A stretch of DNA of 64,000 nt from Halicephalobus mephisto (taxonomy: Eukaryota; Nematoda; Chromadorea; Rhabditida; Panagrolaimidae), in the NCBI GenBank assembly GCA_009193035.1, contig SWDT01000070.1:682001-746000 (forward strand). Reading direction: 5' to 3'. This document shows, one piece after another, positions 30,754 through 47,991 of the stretch. The notes under the pieces were generated by a model, which was given only the letters and a program-made list of their open reading frames with translations, was not told the DNA's origin and ran no database searches. Numbering within the stretch: the stretch's first letter is position 1; each line of letters starts with the position of its first letter. Both the position numbers and the translations under genes were made by a program.

Positions 30754-32724
30754 ATGAGTGCTTTTCGGTATCTTAATGGAATCGTCAGACCGGTGACACA
30801 GAGATCCATTCTCAAAGGTCTTGATCGATCTGTTGTTTCTGTTGCCAGAGAAAAACTCGGTGAATATCCTGAAACTAAAATTTCGACTTTGCCGTCTGGA
30901 TTCAGGGTTGCTACTGAGAATTCCCATATTGGAACCGCTACTGTAGGAGTCTGGATCGATGCCGGAAGCAGGTACGAAAATGAATTAAACAATGGAACCG
31001 CGCATTTCCTGGAACACATGGCTTTCAAGGTTGGTTTTGGTTTTACAAATTAGTTTCCATATTAATCAGATTCCTATAACCCTAGTTTTCATACACCAAA
31101 TTCTTATATGGTCTTAATTTCTCTGTAAATTTAATTCGTCTATATGTTGAAATTCTCACATAGTCCTAACTTCTCTATAAGCCTACTTTTCATATATCAA
31201 ATTCCCGTATAACTCTGGTTTTTTATAAATCCTAATCTCTCTATAGTCCTAACTTCTCTACAAACCTACTTTTCATATATCAAATTCCCGTATAACTCTG
31301 GTTTTTTATAAATCCTAATCTCTCTATAGTCCTAACTTCTCTACAAACCTACTTTTCATATATCAAACTTCTACATAAACCTGGTTTTTGCATAGATTCT
31401 TATTTCTGTATAAACCTCTTTTCAACAATCTTAATTTTTGTGTAAACTTGAATTTTATATTTCCCTAGTTTTTATGGTCCTATTTTTCATAATATCCGGA
31501 AATTTCCAGGGTACTAGAAAACGATCCCAATGGGAGTTAGAGTTAGAAGTGGAGAACATGGGTGCTCACCTGAATGCCTATACATCTAGAGAACAAACGG
31601 TGTATTATGCCAAATGCTTCGCGGATGACGTTGAACCAGGTAAAATTCACTTTTTCCAATTTTTTCACATAAAAATTTCAGCTGTTGAGTTACTTTCGGA
31701 TATCCTACTACATTCGGTCTATGGGAAGGAGGAAATTGAACGCGAAAGAGGTGTCATTCTGCGTGAAGCCGAAGAAGTGGCCCAGAATCTCCAAGAAGTC
31801 GTTTTTGACGTTCTTCACATGGGTGCCTTCTCCGGAACTTCACTGGCTAGAACCATCTTAGGACCCGACGAGAACATCAGGAAATTGACGAGAAACGATC
31901 TTGTCGCGTATGTGACGAAGTACTACAAGGGACCTAGAATGGTGTTATCAGGTGCCGGAGGAATCGACCACGACAATTTGGTAAAACTGGCGAATAAATA
32001 CTTCGGAATCGTCGAAAAAGGCAGTGACGACGTTCTCTACTTCGAACCTGGTCGTTTCTCTGAGAGTTATGTAAGTTTTGACTTCAAAGAAAAAGTTAAA
32101 AGTAATTTTCAGCAAAAAGTAGAAGACGAAAACATGGAACTTGTTTATGGTTGTTTGGCCATTGAAGGTACTAGTTGGACTCATCCTGACAACATTGCCC
32201 TTCAAATTGTGAACACGATGATTGGCCAGTTTGATCGTTCTCAAGGAACAGGACTTTTGTCGCCCTCTAGATTGGCTCAGAGAATCACCCACAATGCGGG
32301 TGTTCAACATTTTCTTAGTTTTACAACTAATTACAAAGATACCGGAATTTCTGGTGTTTATTTCATTGCTGAACCTTCTGCATTGAAAACAATGGCGGAA
32401 TCTATCTGTGCTGAATGGAAAACCCTATGTGATTCTGTAAATGAAGCGGAATTGGAAAGAGCAAAAAGAAATCTTTTTACGAATATGCTGTTGATGCTTG
32501 ATGGTTCAACACCGATTTGTGAAGATATTGGAAGACAACTTTTATGTTACGGTAGAAGAATGCCAATTGTTGAATTAGAAGCAAGAATTAATGCAGTTGA
32601 TTCTGATGTTGTGAGAAATTTGGCTCGTAGATATTTCGTCAATAAGCCGATTGCATCTGTTGTTATTGGAAATGGAAAAAATTGGCCATCACATGAACAA
32701 TTGAAAGAAATGCTCACATATTAG
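30754..32724 (+). CDS. mppb-1: Mitochondrial processing peptidase beta subunit
   Basis: Exons 30754-31029, 31510-31639, 31682-32070 and 32113-32724 give 468 residues. The protein cleaves presequences from imported precursors in the mitochondrial matrix, as a dimer with the alpha subunit. The inverted zinc motif HFLEH is at residues 84-88 (HFLEHMAFKGT), and the distal Glu lies in the VILREAEE region about 76 residues on, so this is the catalytic beta type rather than alpha or a core-2 protein. A basic N-terminus (SAFRYLNGIVRPVTQRS) fits a targeting peptide. Intron 3 (32071-32112) is 42 nt, in frame and stop-free; removing it gives the family's length at that position (SESYQKVEDENMEL). Intron 1 starts AAG|GTTGGT and carries a direct repeat. 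The start follows TACTGTAGG. Confidence 0.95.
31130..31400. repeat. Intron repeat of about 95 bp in MPP beta
   Basis: TCTATAGTCCTAACTTCTCT, ACAAACCTACTTTTCATATA and CAAATTCCCGTATAACTCTGG are repeated nearly exactly at about 31160-31250 and 31250-31345. A third decayed unit follows. Confidence 0.7.
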
Positions 32725-32841
32725 ATGATAGTTTTTTATTAAAAAAGAATTTGTTTTTTGAAGATTTTGGAAATGATGGTTTTTATGCCATTTTTTATAT
32801 TTTTAAAGTTTTTTATTTTTGTTTTATTTTTATTTTTTAGG
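32725..32841 (+). promoter_or_regulatory. Probable operon spacer with SL2-type trans-splice acceptor
   Basis: Only 117 bp separate the MPP beta stop from the next ATG on the same strand. The spacer is T-rich and ends in TTTTTTAG one base before the ATG. This spacing and acceptor are typical of nematode operons. No independent promoter is apparent. Confidence 0.6.
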
Positions 32842-34304
32842 ATGAATGACTCGGATCAAGTATTTTACACTGAAGTACCGGACAATTTGATGGAACAGTA
32901 TATTTCGGATGAGACTCCGACGTATTATCATGATGCAGATCAACCGGGACCTTCTGTTATGGAAGAAAAACGTCCGAGAATTAAACGTGATTATACAGAA
33001 CAAAAGAAACAAACAGTTAGAATTAGAAAAGCATTAGATGAAGGTACTATGTTAAGAATGACGAGATCTGTACAACCACCTAAAGCTGGACAACTTGGAA
33101 TGATTTTTAGAAGATTGAAAAAATCGGAAGCATTATTGAAACAATTACCGGAAATAGTTCAAGAAGAAGAAATTGGTCAAATTGCACTTAAACAAGAACA
33201 AGAAGCAAATTTAATGAAAATTAGAAATGATCCAGAAGCATTACAATCTATATTTTCTGGTTTGGTGTTGGATACAGGAAAAAGACAAGAAATAGGCGAT
33301 TTTGATGATGAGGATTTAAATAGAGAAAAAAAAGTAATCCCGGATAAATTGGGAAAATATCAAATAAGACCACCAGGATTTGATTTGAAACATATCCAAG
33401 GGATTAATCCAGAAGAAATGTAAGTTTTGTGAATTGGAGTAATTTTAGAATTTTTAGTTTTAGAATTTTTAAAAACTTAATTTTTAAAATTTAAGATTTT
33501 TGTTTTTTTTTTTAAGTTTTTAATTTTTATTTTTAGACGTGGTAGTGATGAATATCAGAAGGAAAGAGAAATATTTGAAATAACGGCAATGTTACATCAA
33601 ATACGTGCGGATCAGATTCAGAAAGAACACTGTATTTCTGGTTTGAAATTGATTAAGAAGAAATTGTTAAAAACAATGTTTGAAGAATCAGATGGATCTA
33701 CAGAAACATGTGCGAGGATTAGGCCTGTTGTGAGAATTTTTAAACGGCCGATAATGGATATTGAAGATGGAATGGATTATTTGAGGAATATTCCTGGATT
33801 TGATAGATATACGTTAGATTGTGAAATAAGAGAAGAAAGTTTAGGATTATATGAATTGCATAGAATTGGAATGGCAAATCCGGCATTTGAAAAAGTAAAG
33901 TAAGTTGTTTTTAAAATTTTTAAAAATATTTAAAATTTTGATAATCAAAAAACTGTTTTTTTTCAAAATTCTGAATTATTTAAGATTTTAATTGGAAATT
34001 TAGGATGAATGCGAGATCGTTACAAAGACAACAAGTTGGATTAGAAAAAGAAAAACCAAAAACGTCTGTTAAACTAACGAAAAGAGAAAAATTGCATTCA
34101 CCTGAAGAACCTAAAACAACGGCAGAACCAATGAAAATGGTTATTAGAAGAATTCCAGCTCATCCTATTGGTAAACGACCTAGAGGTATGGGAACTCAAT
34201 ATAGAATTTCGAGGGATATTCAACATCCTCCATCACAACCTATCATTGCCAAGAAAAAACCAAGAAAAATTGGAATTAGAAGTCAATTTAAAGATTGGGA
34301 TTGA
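32842..34304 (+). CDS. Unrecognised charged nuclear-type protein, second gene of a probable operon
   Basis: Exons 32842-33419, 33537-33899 and 34004-34304 give 413 residues with consistent phases. An upstream ATG at 32758 lies in the operon spacer before the TTTTTTAG acceptor and is not used in this model. The protein is hydrophilic and Glu/Lys/Arg-rich. It has an acidic start (NDSDQVFYTEVPDNLMEQYI), a helical middle (KKSEALLKQLPEIVQEEEIG) and a basic C-terminus (KMVIRRIPAHPIGKRPRGMG, then KKKPRKIGIRSQFKDWD). There is no signal peptide or membrane helix. Basic tails like this suggest nuclear or RNA-linked work, but I do not recognise the family. It converges on the Warts kinase gene with 69 bp between the stops. 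Confidence 0.75.
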
Positions 34305-34373
34305 ATTTATCAGTTTGAAAACTTTATTATTACCCGTTTTTTAAATTTAACGCGTTGACTGAAACTTGAGCTT

Positions 34374-39092
<4,719 letters not shown>

Positions 39093-39969
39093 TCTGCGAA
39101 AAATACCGGCAGTAACAAATAAAACTAACAATCAAGCATTTCTGAAAAGTAATATATCAAAATACATACATAAAATAAGAAAAATATATATGAAACATCA
39201 AAAAGCAGAAAAATTGTTTCAATAACGCGTTACGGAGGTCAAAAATCGGAACAAGTGCCAAGGCCAAATTTTCCCTTGCAGAAAGTGAGAGGACTGTTGT
39301 CGTCAGCCATTCAATCGATCGCATTCCATCGCGCAAAAGAGGAAGAGCAAAGAAACGCGTCATCTCGTTGTATAGACGAGAATGTTTGGAAAACTTTTGA
39401 TTTTGAAAAGCGCGAGTCAAATCAATAATTTCTTTCTTCGCCCTTTTTTCCTCTTATCTCGAGACCATTATCATAAAAAAATCGCGCATGTTTGGCTGCA
39501 ATTAAGCGTTCATATAAAATTTTTTAAAATTTGAAAAAATAAATTTATAATAAAAAACTAAAAAATAATTAAATCTTTTTACTCTAAAAACACGTGAAGT
39601 CAGAAATCCTTGGTGACAGACCCTCAAAGATAGCAACTGCCACGATCGATCGAAAAATTTCAAGAACATTCTTAAAAAAAAAAAAACCAATTTTTTTCAT
39701 TTTAAAAAAAAATTTAAAATATAAATTTAAATATAAAAATTATTCATTTAAAATTTTATTTTTTTATATAAAAAATATATATATTTCACTAAAATAGATC
39801 ACTCAAGTCGTTTATTTTTCTGGTCGCATTGCTCGAATTCCTGAGTGTGCAGCTCGCACTCAATGGTTCCAAAAATATTTTTTCAACAGTGGCTTTATCA
39901 CGACTCAACTTTATACCCTTATAGCTTATTCCATCACAAAAAAAATAAATAAAAACAATCAAAAACAAA
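39093..39969. promoter_or_regulatory. Spacer between TAF1 3' end and Warts 5' end; probable Warts promoter
   Basis: The part 39215-39430 has higher GC, with ACGCGT/CGCGTTACGG, CATTCAATCGATCGCATTCC and CATCTCGTTGTATAGACGAG (the last with CTCGT and ACGAG inverted). This is the likely Warts promoter. The part 39490-39800 is low-complexity AT. An 87-codon minus frame (39157-39420) has no splice or homology support. Confidence 0.45.
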
Positions 39970-42900
39970 TTACAATGTATGGAGATCATGATCATCATCC
40001 AATCGAAGTCTCTTCGCTGAGATCCCATCGCTGTCATCATCCGAACTCGAACTCAAAGCCAGATCGTTACTCAACTGTCCTGCAGTGTTCATATCACTCG
40101 TCGCTAGCATTCCAATATTGTCTCTAGTCATTTCATCATCCGAATCCAAGTCACTATCATCAGGAACAACTTGTTGAATCGTTTCTTCCTCGTCTTCATC
40201 ATCAGTCAAAGCCAAATCATCATTCAAAATTCCTCCACTATCATCATCTAAAATCATTACAATAATTAAAATAATTAAAATCATTAAAATCATTAAAATA
40301 ATTATTTTTTTTATCCAAAATTTAAAAAATTCCTAAAACATTACTTTCAAATATAATTCTCAAAAATGAATAAAATTTTTAAAATTCATATCTCGATCCA
40401 AAAATCCACCAATAAAAAATATAATTTAAAAACTTAATTCCAAAATCATCTAAAATTACAACAATCGCAAAAAACCAAAATTTCATGCTATCTTAATTTC
40501 TAAAATCTTCTAAAAATTCATATCGAGGAAATTTTCCAACAAATTTTTACATTTTTATAAAAACACAACATTGTACTTCTATGAACACTAAATATTAAAA
40601 TTTTAAATTTCATAATAATTCTAATTTTCAATTTCCAAAAAATCAAAATTAATTCTTAATAAAAAACTTTAAAAATTAGAATTATGCAATTTTTTAAAAA
40701 TGTTTAATTTCTAAAAAAAATTCAATTAAATCTCAACTAGAAAATTTTAAAAATTCTAAAAAATTTATAAAAAAAAAACATTTTTAAAATTCTAAAAAAT
40801 TTATAAAAAAAAAACATTTTTAAAATTCTAAAAAATTAAAAAAAAAACACTTTAAAAATTCTAAAAAGTTTATAAAAACATTTTTAAAAAATAACAAAAC
40901 CCACCAAAACCAGCTCTAGTTTCATCATCATCACCTAGGACAACACTTGCCGTCATCGGACGATCTGATTCATCACCTCCAATACTTTGTGAATCCATAT
41001 CTGTAGGCCATGTAATCGGTGACATGATAGAAATTTGAGATAAATCTTTCATTCCACTTTGTTTTTCTAATATTGAATTTAATGAAAATTCTTCTTCTTC
41101 CACAACAGGTAAACCTTCTTCTATTTTTTTCTTTTTAATATTTGATTCCAATTCTGATAATTGAGCTCTTCTATCAAAAATCATTCGATCAATATAGTTT
41201 ACTAATTCTTTTGCTTTTTCCGTGTATGGCGAATGAGGTCCATTAAAAACTAAACTATTTTCACAAATCTAAAAAAAAATATTATTTAAATTTTACAAAA
41301 ATGACCATATGACAATTACTCCTTTTATTTTTAAAATTTATTTTATAAAGTTTTTAATAAAAACTTTATTTAAAAAACCTCAAAAATTAAACCAAATCAA
41401 AGAGGAAGGAAATGCCCTAAGGAAACAACAGCTGTTTCTTCCATTTCGTAAGGTTTATCTCATTTTTTAAATTTTTATAAATTTCTCGAAAACTTAATTG
41501 AATTAATATCTCAATTAAATAATAAAAAATAAACTTAAAAACAAATCCAAAATTAATAAAAATTAAAAAAGGAAATGTCTCAAAGAACTAATAATTATTT
41601 TTATTTATTTAATAAAACTCATTTTTTTCATTTTTATATTACTTTTCAATAATTAATTTAAAATTAAAGTAAAAAAATTAATTTAATAAAAATTAAAAAA
41701 CATCCAAAAAAAACAATAATCATTTTTCCTGATTTACTACATTAAAATACTATGTTTCAAACAACTAACTTAAAATTAAAGTAAAAAAATAAATTTAATA
41801 AAAATTAAAAAATATCCAAAAAAACAATAATCATTTTTTCTAAGATTTCCTACATTAAAATACTATTTTTTAAACAACTAATTTAAAATTAAAGTAAAAA
41901 AATTAATTTAAAAGTAAATCCAAAATTTAAAAAACACCCCAAAGGAGCAATTATCATACCATTTAAAAAACTCACCAATTGTACATCTTTTCTAAATTGT
42001 CCAATTGTCAAATATTGATGTTCTTTAATTTTCTGATAAATCATACCAAAATGCATTGGATTTTTAATTTTTTCATAATATAATGGAAATTTTTTCGGAT
42101 CCACTCTTGTGTGAAATGCTGCACTTTTCGGTATATTCTTACAAGATTCAACAATATCTTCCAAAATATAACAAAAACCAACCATGTCATCTTCATGTAA
42201 CAATGGATTAATCGCTTTTTCAAGTTCAAAAAACTTATCTTCATTTGCATTAATTTTGTCACTCGCAAGTTTAAACATACTACATGCCGCTTTCGTAATC
42301 ACATGTTCAGGTCCATTATATAATACAGAATTATCTAGCATTTTTTTAACATCTAATAAAAATTGTTTTCTTAATTCATATCTATTATCCAATATATTTC
42401 TATGAATTTGTTGCATATCCATCGGTTCTTTTACAATATTCAAATAATCTGGAATTTTCTTAGTATTAACAGGATACATCAAATCATCTGCTCCTTCGAC
42501 CGTTTTCAATTCTTGATATATCTCATTCAACAAAGTCGCCATTGATACTTTCGGATCTGCTCGTCTTCTTTGAACAGATTTATGTGGAGCCGGATAATAA
42601 TCCATATCCTCAATTGTTGATCTTCTTTTTTGTCCTTGAATTTTATTTTTTTTTAAATTTTTCTTTTCATCATTTAATTGAGAATCAAAATCACAAATTA
42701 AACTATTATTTTTCGTTTCTTCTTCATTTTGTTGTGGAACTTTAATCAATACATCTTTCGGAATTGTAAATTTCAAACTAGGCTTATTTCTCCAACTTGT
42801 TTTTATTTTAACTCTTGTTCCTTCAACTTCCGTCAATTCACCAGGAGCATTCAATTGTTGTTCATTTTTATGAGCTCCCAAAATATCACCTATTTTCATT

Positions 42901-45900
42901 TCCGATGGTGGTTGTTTACCATATAATGGACAATTTTTGTTAGTTTTCATATGACCTGTTCCTTGACAAGCAGAACATTTCATTCTTTGTAAACTTTCTT
43001 TAATTGGTTTTGGTTTAGCTTGTGATGCTTGTTTTTTAGGCGCTAATCCTGCTTTTTGTCTTTCTTCATTTCTTTTAATTCTACGTAGTTGATCTTGTAA
43101 TCTTCTTTTTTCTTTTCTTTTTTCTTCTTTATATTCTTCATCTTTATGTGAATATTCCCTAATAAATTGTTCATCTTTCGTCGTTCTTACTCTAATATAA
43201 GCTTCTACAACTTGAGTATTTGAAATAATTTCTGATCTTACGGCAATTCTTCCATCAGGTTCTCGAACTTCTCTAATAATTTTCAATTTTTTAGGCTTAC
43301 TATCCCTGCTTACCAACATTTCCAACGTATTTCTACTAACTAAAATCCCCAAAATTAATAATTTTTTAATTTTTTTTACTTACTTTTCAAATTACTTGCA
43401 ACTTGTGCTTCATCCACTCCAGGAGGCAAATTAACCAATGGTTTAAGCAATTGACTATCATTTAAATTCGAATTATTTCCTCCACCTGTCGTTGATTGTT
43501 GTGTATCTTCTTTTTCTCCATGTACCATTCTTCTTAAATCTTCTAAATCCTGTTCTTCACTATTTTCTATTTGTTTTTTCTTCGATTGCGATTTTTTTCC
43601 TGTTGTTGGTTTTTTACCTAGAGCATTACAAAGAATATTCTCCAATCTATTAACCATTTCAGCATTATCATCATCTTCTTCATCACTTGAATCATTATCC
43701 GTACTTAAATCTTCTTCATTAGCAAGTGTTTTATTTTGCAAATCGAATATTCTTTGACAATATTCTTTGTATTTTTGTTTCATATCAGCATAATTAAATC
43801 GAATATTTCCTCTTGCAAATCTAGCCATGCCTGTAAAATCTGATCTAGCTTTAGCAGCTCTTGTAGATAACGTCCTAATGACGTCAATTATTTCCCATCT
43901 GGTTAATTCTTGAATCTAAAAAATTTTAATCATCAAATTGTCATAAAAATCAAAACAAGAATTTTTACACAAGTAATCTAGATTGAAATCTTTAAAACTT
44001 TCAAATTGAAATTTAAAACCATAAAATTCAGATTCTAATTCTGCAAATATTCAATCGTAATTACACTATTATAAGAAATCTTTATACAAGTAATCTAAAT
44101 TAAAAAGTTTAAATCCATAAAATTCAGATTCTAATTCTGCAAATATTTAATCATAATTACACTATTGTAAAAAGTAAATTCTATTACTAAATAATTTAGG
44201 TTGAAATCTTTGAAATCTTCAAATTGAGATTTAAATCCATAAAATTCAGATTTTAATTCTGCAAATATTCAATCGTAATTACAGTATTATAAAAAATCTT
44301 TATACAAGTAATCTAAATTAAAAAGTTTAAATCCATAAAATTCAGATTCTAATTCTCTAAAAACCTAACTATATCATTATTAAAAATAAACTTTTTTTAA
44401 TAAAATTACCTTAACAAAAATCCCCAAATTAATAATTTTCTTCATTATCACATTTTTTACGTAAAAAATTTCAAACTATTAATTTTTAAATTTCAATAAT
44501 TAAAAAATAACCAAACTTACTTCTTCATCTTTAACTCCGTATTGTTTACAAATTTCTTTCGCTTCTTTCAATGGCAATTTTCTCAAATCCGCATTTGTTC
44601 CTGTAACAAGTCTTTTCGGAACTTGAGCCACATCTTCTTTCTGAGGTTTAGACGATACTCTAACATAAGAATATCCCGCTCCACATCCAGTAGGATCTGC
44701 AATTCCTGTTTGATCCAATATACATTTATCTTTCTGAGCAGCTAAAAACGCTCTTGTCGTATTCCATGGTGCACATTTTATTTCATCTTCAATCGATACT
44801 TCATCATTTGAATCATTTTCATCATCACCTGCAAAAATATATTTTTCACCATAACCAGCATCTTTTAATCTTTGTTCTGCTGCAAGCATACTGTAATTAG
44901 CACAACACATTTCCGGTGTAATCATAGATAAAACTTCTTCTTTAGATGGTAAACGAAAATCTTCTCTAAGAACCCAGTAATTTTGTTCAGGACCTGTTCC
45001 AAGTCTTTTAAAATCCGAACATCCTTTTAATCTTTTTCTTACAGAACTTTCAGCATAATGCGGAAAAGCTGTTTTAATATCTTCCATTTTCAATCTTCTC
45101 GGACTATCACTCGAAGCCCAAAATAATCTATAAATAAAAGCAAGTAAAAAATCTCGTACAAAATTCGATGCTTTTTTAGAATTTGGATTTGGAACTTCTT
45201 GAAGAGGACATTCTTGACCAACAACAAACATAACTGGACATTTTCTTAATAACAATCTATTTCCACTTTTAAGTAATAAATAATCCGTCGATTTAGGGCC
45301 ATGTTTATAAATCGGAGCTCTGAACATGTTATTTTCAATCGCTTGAAGACAACTACCTGGACTCAAAGATCCCAAAAACGGAAAACTATGAGAATAAACA
45401 GTTTCACCATATTCCATATCCAATTCCGCGTCTTTATTATTTTTCCTTTTGTAGTAATTTCTAATTTTACTTGCCATTCCTGGTTGAGAAAGCAAAGGCG
45501 GATGTTCTTCACTATATTCAAATAACACCAAATGTCCATCTTTAGCTGTTAAATCCGAAATTTCCCTCACAGGAAACACCTCATATCCAGCATCCGACAT
45601 CGATCTCAAATGCCGCATCTTCGAAACAGCTTCTATATGTCTTGTCAAACTGAAAACTTCCACATATCCTTCTCTATCCGTCGAAAGTCCTCTCAAAATC
45701 CTTTTATGCATCGGAGTTCTATGAAAATGCCTCAATCTCGCCGGTGGCAAATATGTCGGGAAAAAAGCTCTATGAATATTTTGTGCCGGAATTGAATGTT
45801 GTATCATAGATCCACCAGAAAAAACCAAAGCTCTTGATTTATTTGATTTAGGTTGATATGTATCATCTGTAGAAATATGTAATGCATCTCTATCTGCCAT

Positions 45901-47991
45901 TTGAGCCATTGTTGATTCCATTTGTTCTTGTTCTTCTTGTTTTTGTCGCATTTGTACTTGACTAAGAATCAATTTTGATTTTTTCGTAAATTGATGATCT
46001 TTTCTTTCACTTGATTTCGATTCATCACCATCAAAATCGTCCAATTTAATATCATCAGGAATTCCAATTATCCTCGGATCATCTTCTGGTTCCAAAGTCA
46101 TCAATTTCGGCGCTGTAATTATTAATTTAAAACCGAAATTAAAAAACCACTAGTCCGAAATTTCGAAATTACCGATTTTAATTAACTATATTGCAAAAAA
46201 TAAAAAACTACCGTCTATTGATCAAATTTCCATAGTAAATTACGTAATTTTAATCATTTAGAACATTTTAGAATCTCCTACTTCAAAAATTACATCATTT
46301 CTACTTTCTGGATTACAGTATAACCGGTAATTTCAAAACTGCAAACTAGACCGTACTTACTTGGAGGGATTTTTAAATCATTAAGATCAAAAATAATGTC
46401 GTTTTCCCAATCACCTCTTTCGATTTCAATGTTATCAGGAGGAAAAACGGCTTGACCTGAATCAGTAGCTATCGGTTGTTTATGTGAAATATCGTCTTTA
46501 GCCCCGTCTCTTGAGATCCATTCGACAGCAGAATTCTTTTTCCAGCTGATTATGAAATCTTTGTAAGTTCTGGCTCCTTTGATTGGAATATATCCACAAT
46601 AAGGCATTTTTCCTGAGCTGTAATCTTTTATAAAGGCTTCTTTGGCAGCATTGGCATCCATGTAGATGTTGTCTTCCCAAGTTATAAGATTCACAGCCAG
46701 AAAATTGTCATCTGAGAGATTCGATGGCAAAGGAAGACGTTCATCCACCGACATTGACCGTGCCGTTCTGGTACCAATTGTGGCTGGTTTTTTTAATCTT
46801 TTTTGGGCAGCTTTCAAACCGTAATCGAAACTTTTAGGATTCGCAGGCACGTTCATTTGATCGTAGAAGAATTGAGCTGGTCCATACCTCCATGGAGCTG
46901 GTTCCTTTTCATTTCCTTCTTCGTCGTCAGAATCACTTCCTGCTTCCAGATTCTAGAACAGAAAATTTAAGTCATTTTAGGTAACTTTGGATTTTTATAC
47001 GGAATCTTGGCACAAAATCTAGACGTTTTTCAAATGTCAGAAAATACTCAGAATAGAGGAATCAGACTTGTAGATTCTGAATCTCGAAATCGTGAAGACT
47101 AAATTCAAGTTCCAACTCCAGATTCAGAATCTATGGACTTGATTGCTCGACTCCAAGTACTTACTGATGAAATTCAAAGAAATCTAGATTTTGTGCCTAG
47201 AAATACGTGAAATTACATAATATAGTTGTTGAACGTCCAATATTTGCAATGGAAATTAAACTTACGTTTGCTTCGTTGTGGATTTTTTCTGGAGGCGGCG
47301 GTGGAGCGATATCTAACTCGAAGGGCTTGTCTTCTGATTCCAGAAGCGCCTTTTCCCGCTGAATCGCTTCTCTTTGGTTAATAAAGCTTTTAGAAGTGAA
47401 ATAAAGATGAGCATGTCGAGTAGTCTTCGAAGCCGGACCGAATATACGCGAAAACCGGAGAATCTTATTTGGACGGAATTCAGGGAAAAACCGTCTAAAA
47501 AAGAAATTTCATATATCAATTTTCGTTGAAATGAGGTTTTAACGAGAAACAAACCTTGGATCGATGTCTTCGAGCTCGGGATAGATGATTCCAGCGAGCG
47601 GCGCGTCGTCCCTCTGAGATGGCGGGACGAATTCATACGGTTTTTCCTTCGGCTTCACCTCCTTGAGTTCCTTAGTTTCCTCTTCAGATTCTTGATCGGA
47701 AAATCGCTGTACAAGTGGCGAGAAATCCCGGCTAATCTGGGAGCCTTCGTCCTCGTCGGCTTCCATTCCTCGATCCGCCGGATTTCCCTTCTGGAACCCG
47801 TTCGCCTTCTGTTCAACAGGACTGATTTGTTTATCGTCACTTGGGGAACCTGATCCACCGTCATCTGCTCCTGTGAAATCAGCACCGACGTAATTGGATT
47901 CTCCAGGAGGCGACGAAGGATCGGCCTCCGTCGGAACCGCCGCTTCGCTCTCGTGCGAGCTAGAAGGACTATCATCCGTTCCATAATCCAT
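39970..47991 (-). CDS. taf-1: TAF1, largest subunit of TFIID
   Basis: Eight exons: 47991-47555, 47494-47266, 46952-46361, 46112-44521, 43915-43384, 43339-41976, 41268-40905 and 40247-39970. They give 1795 residues, near the usual 1800-1900. TAF1 scaffolds TFIID for RNA polymerase II initiation. Recognisable parts are an acidic Ser/Asp N-terminus, RRFFPEFRPNKILRFSRIFG, WRYGPAQFFYDQMNVP, the large central domain (PARLRHFHRTPMHKRILRGL and so on), a zinc knuckle (CSACQGTGHMKTNKNC) and two bromodomains. The first is DEIYQELKTVEG to DNSVLYNG; the second is CKNIPKSAAFHTRVDP to ENSLVFNG and spans an exon junction. The tail is acidic (DDEDEEE). The start follows TTACAG. Every junction keeps phase. Confidence 0.95.
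40740..40890. repeat. AT-rich tandem repeat in the last TAF1 intron
   Basis: The unit CATTTTTAAAATTCTAAAAA (with a T/A tail) recurs about every 55 bp. Confidence 0.6.
41290..41960. repeat. Direct repeats of about 115 bp in TAF1 intron 6
   Basis: AAACAATAATCATTTTT, CTACATTAAAATACTAT and AACAACTAATTTAAAATTAA recur at about 41720 and 41830, with decayed copies at 41570 and 41640. Confidence 0.6.
43970..44380. repeat. Interspersed direct repeats in TAF1 intron 4
   Basis: CATAAAATTCAGATTCTAAT is present four times (about 44020, 44116, 44237, 44334). Neighbouring blocks GCAAATATTCAATCGTAATT and ATACAAGTAATCTAAATT also recur. Confidence 0.75.
47009..47197. repeat. Imperfect 189-bp palindrome (foldback) in TAF1 intron 2
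   Basis: The outer ends GGCACAAAATCTAGA (47009) and TCTAGATTTTGTGCC (ending 47197) are exact inverted complements. The inner TAGATTCTGAATCT and AGATTCAGAATCTA are also exact. The sequence between them on each arm still matches at many positions. Arms are about 77 bp and the loop about 35 bp. Confidence 0.85.

Noticed and set aside
32071..32112. Reading the MPP beta frame straight through this segment
   Set aside because: It is open, but GT...AG ends, 42-nt size and exact family length after removal show it is an intron.
39157..39420. 87-codon minus-strand frame upstream of Warts
   Set aside because: It does not join to Warts exon 1, which has its own acceptor and ATG, and it ends in low-complexity hydrophobic sequence.
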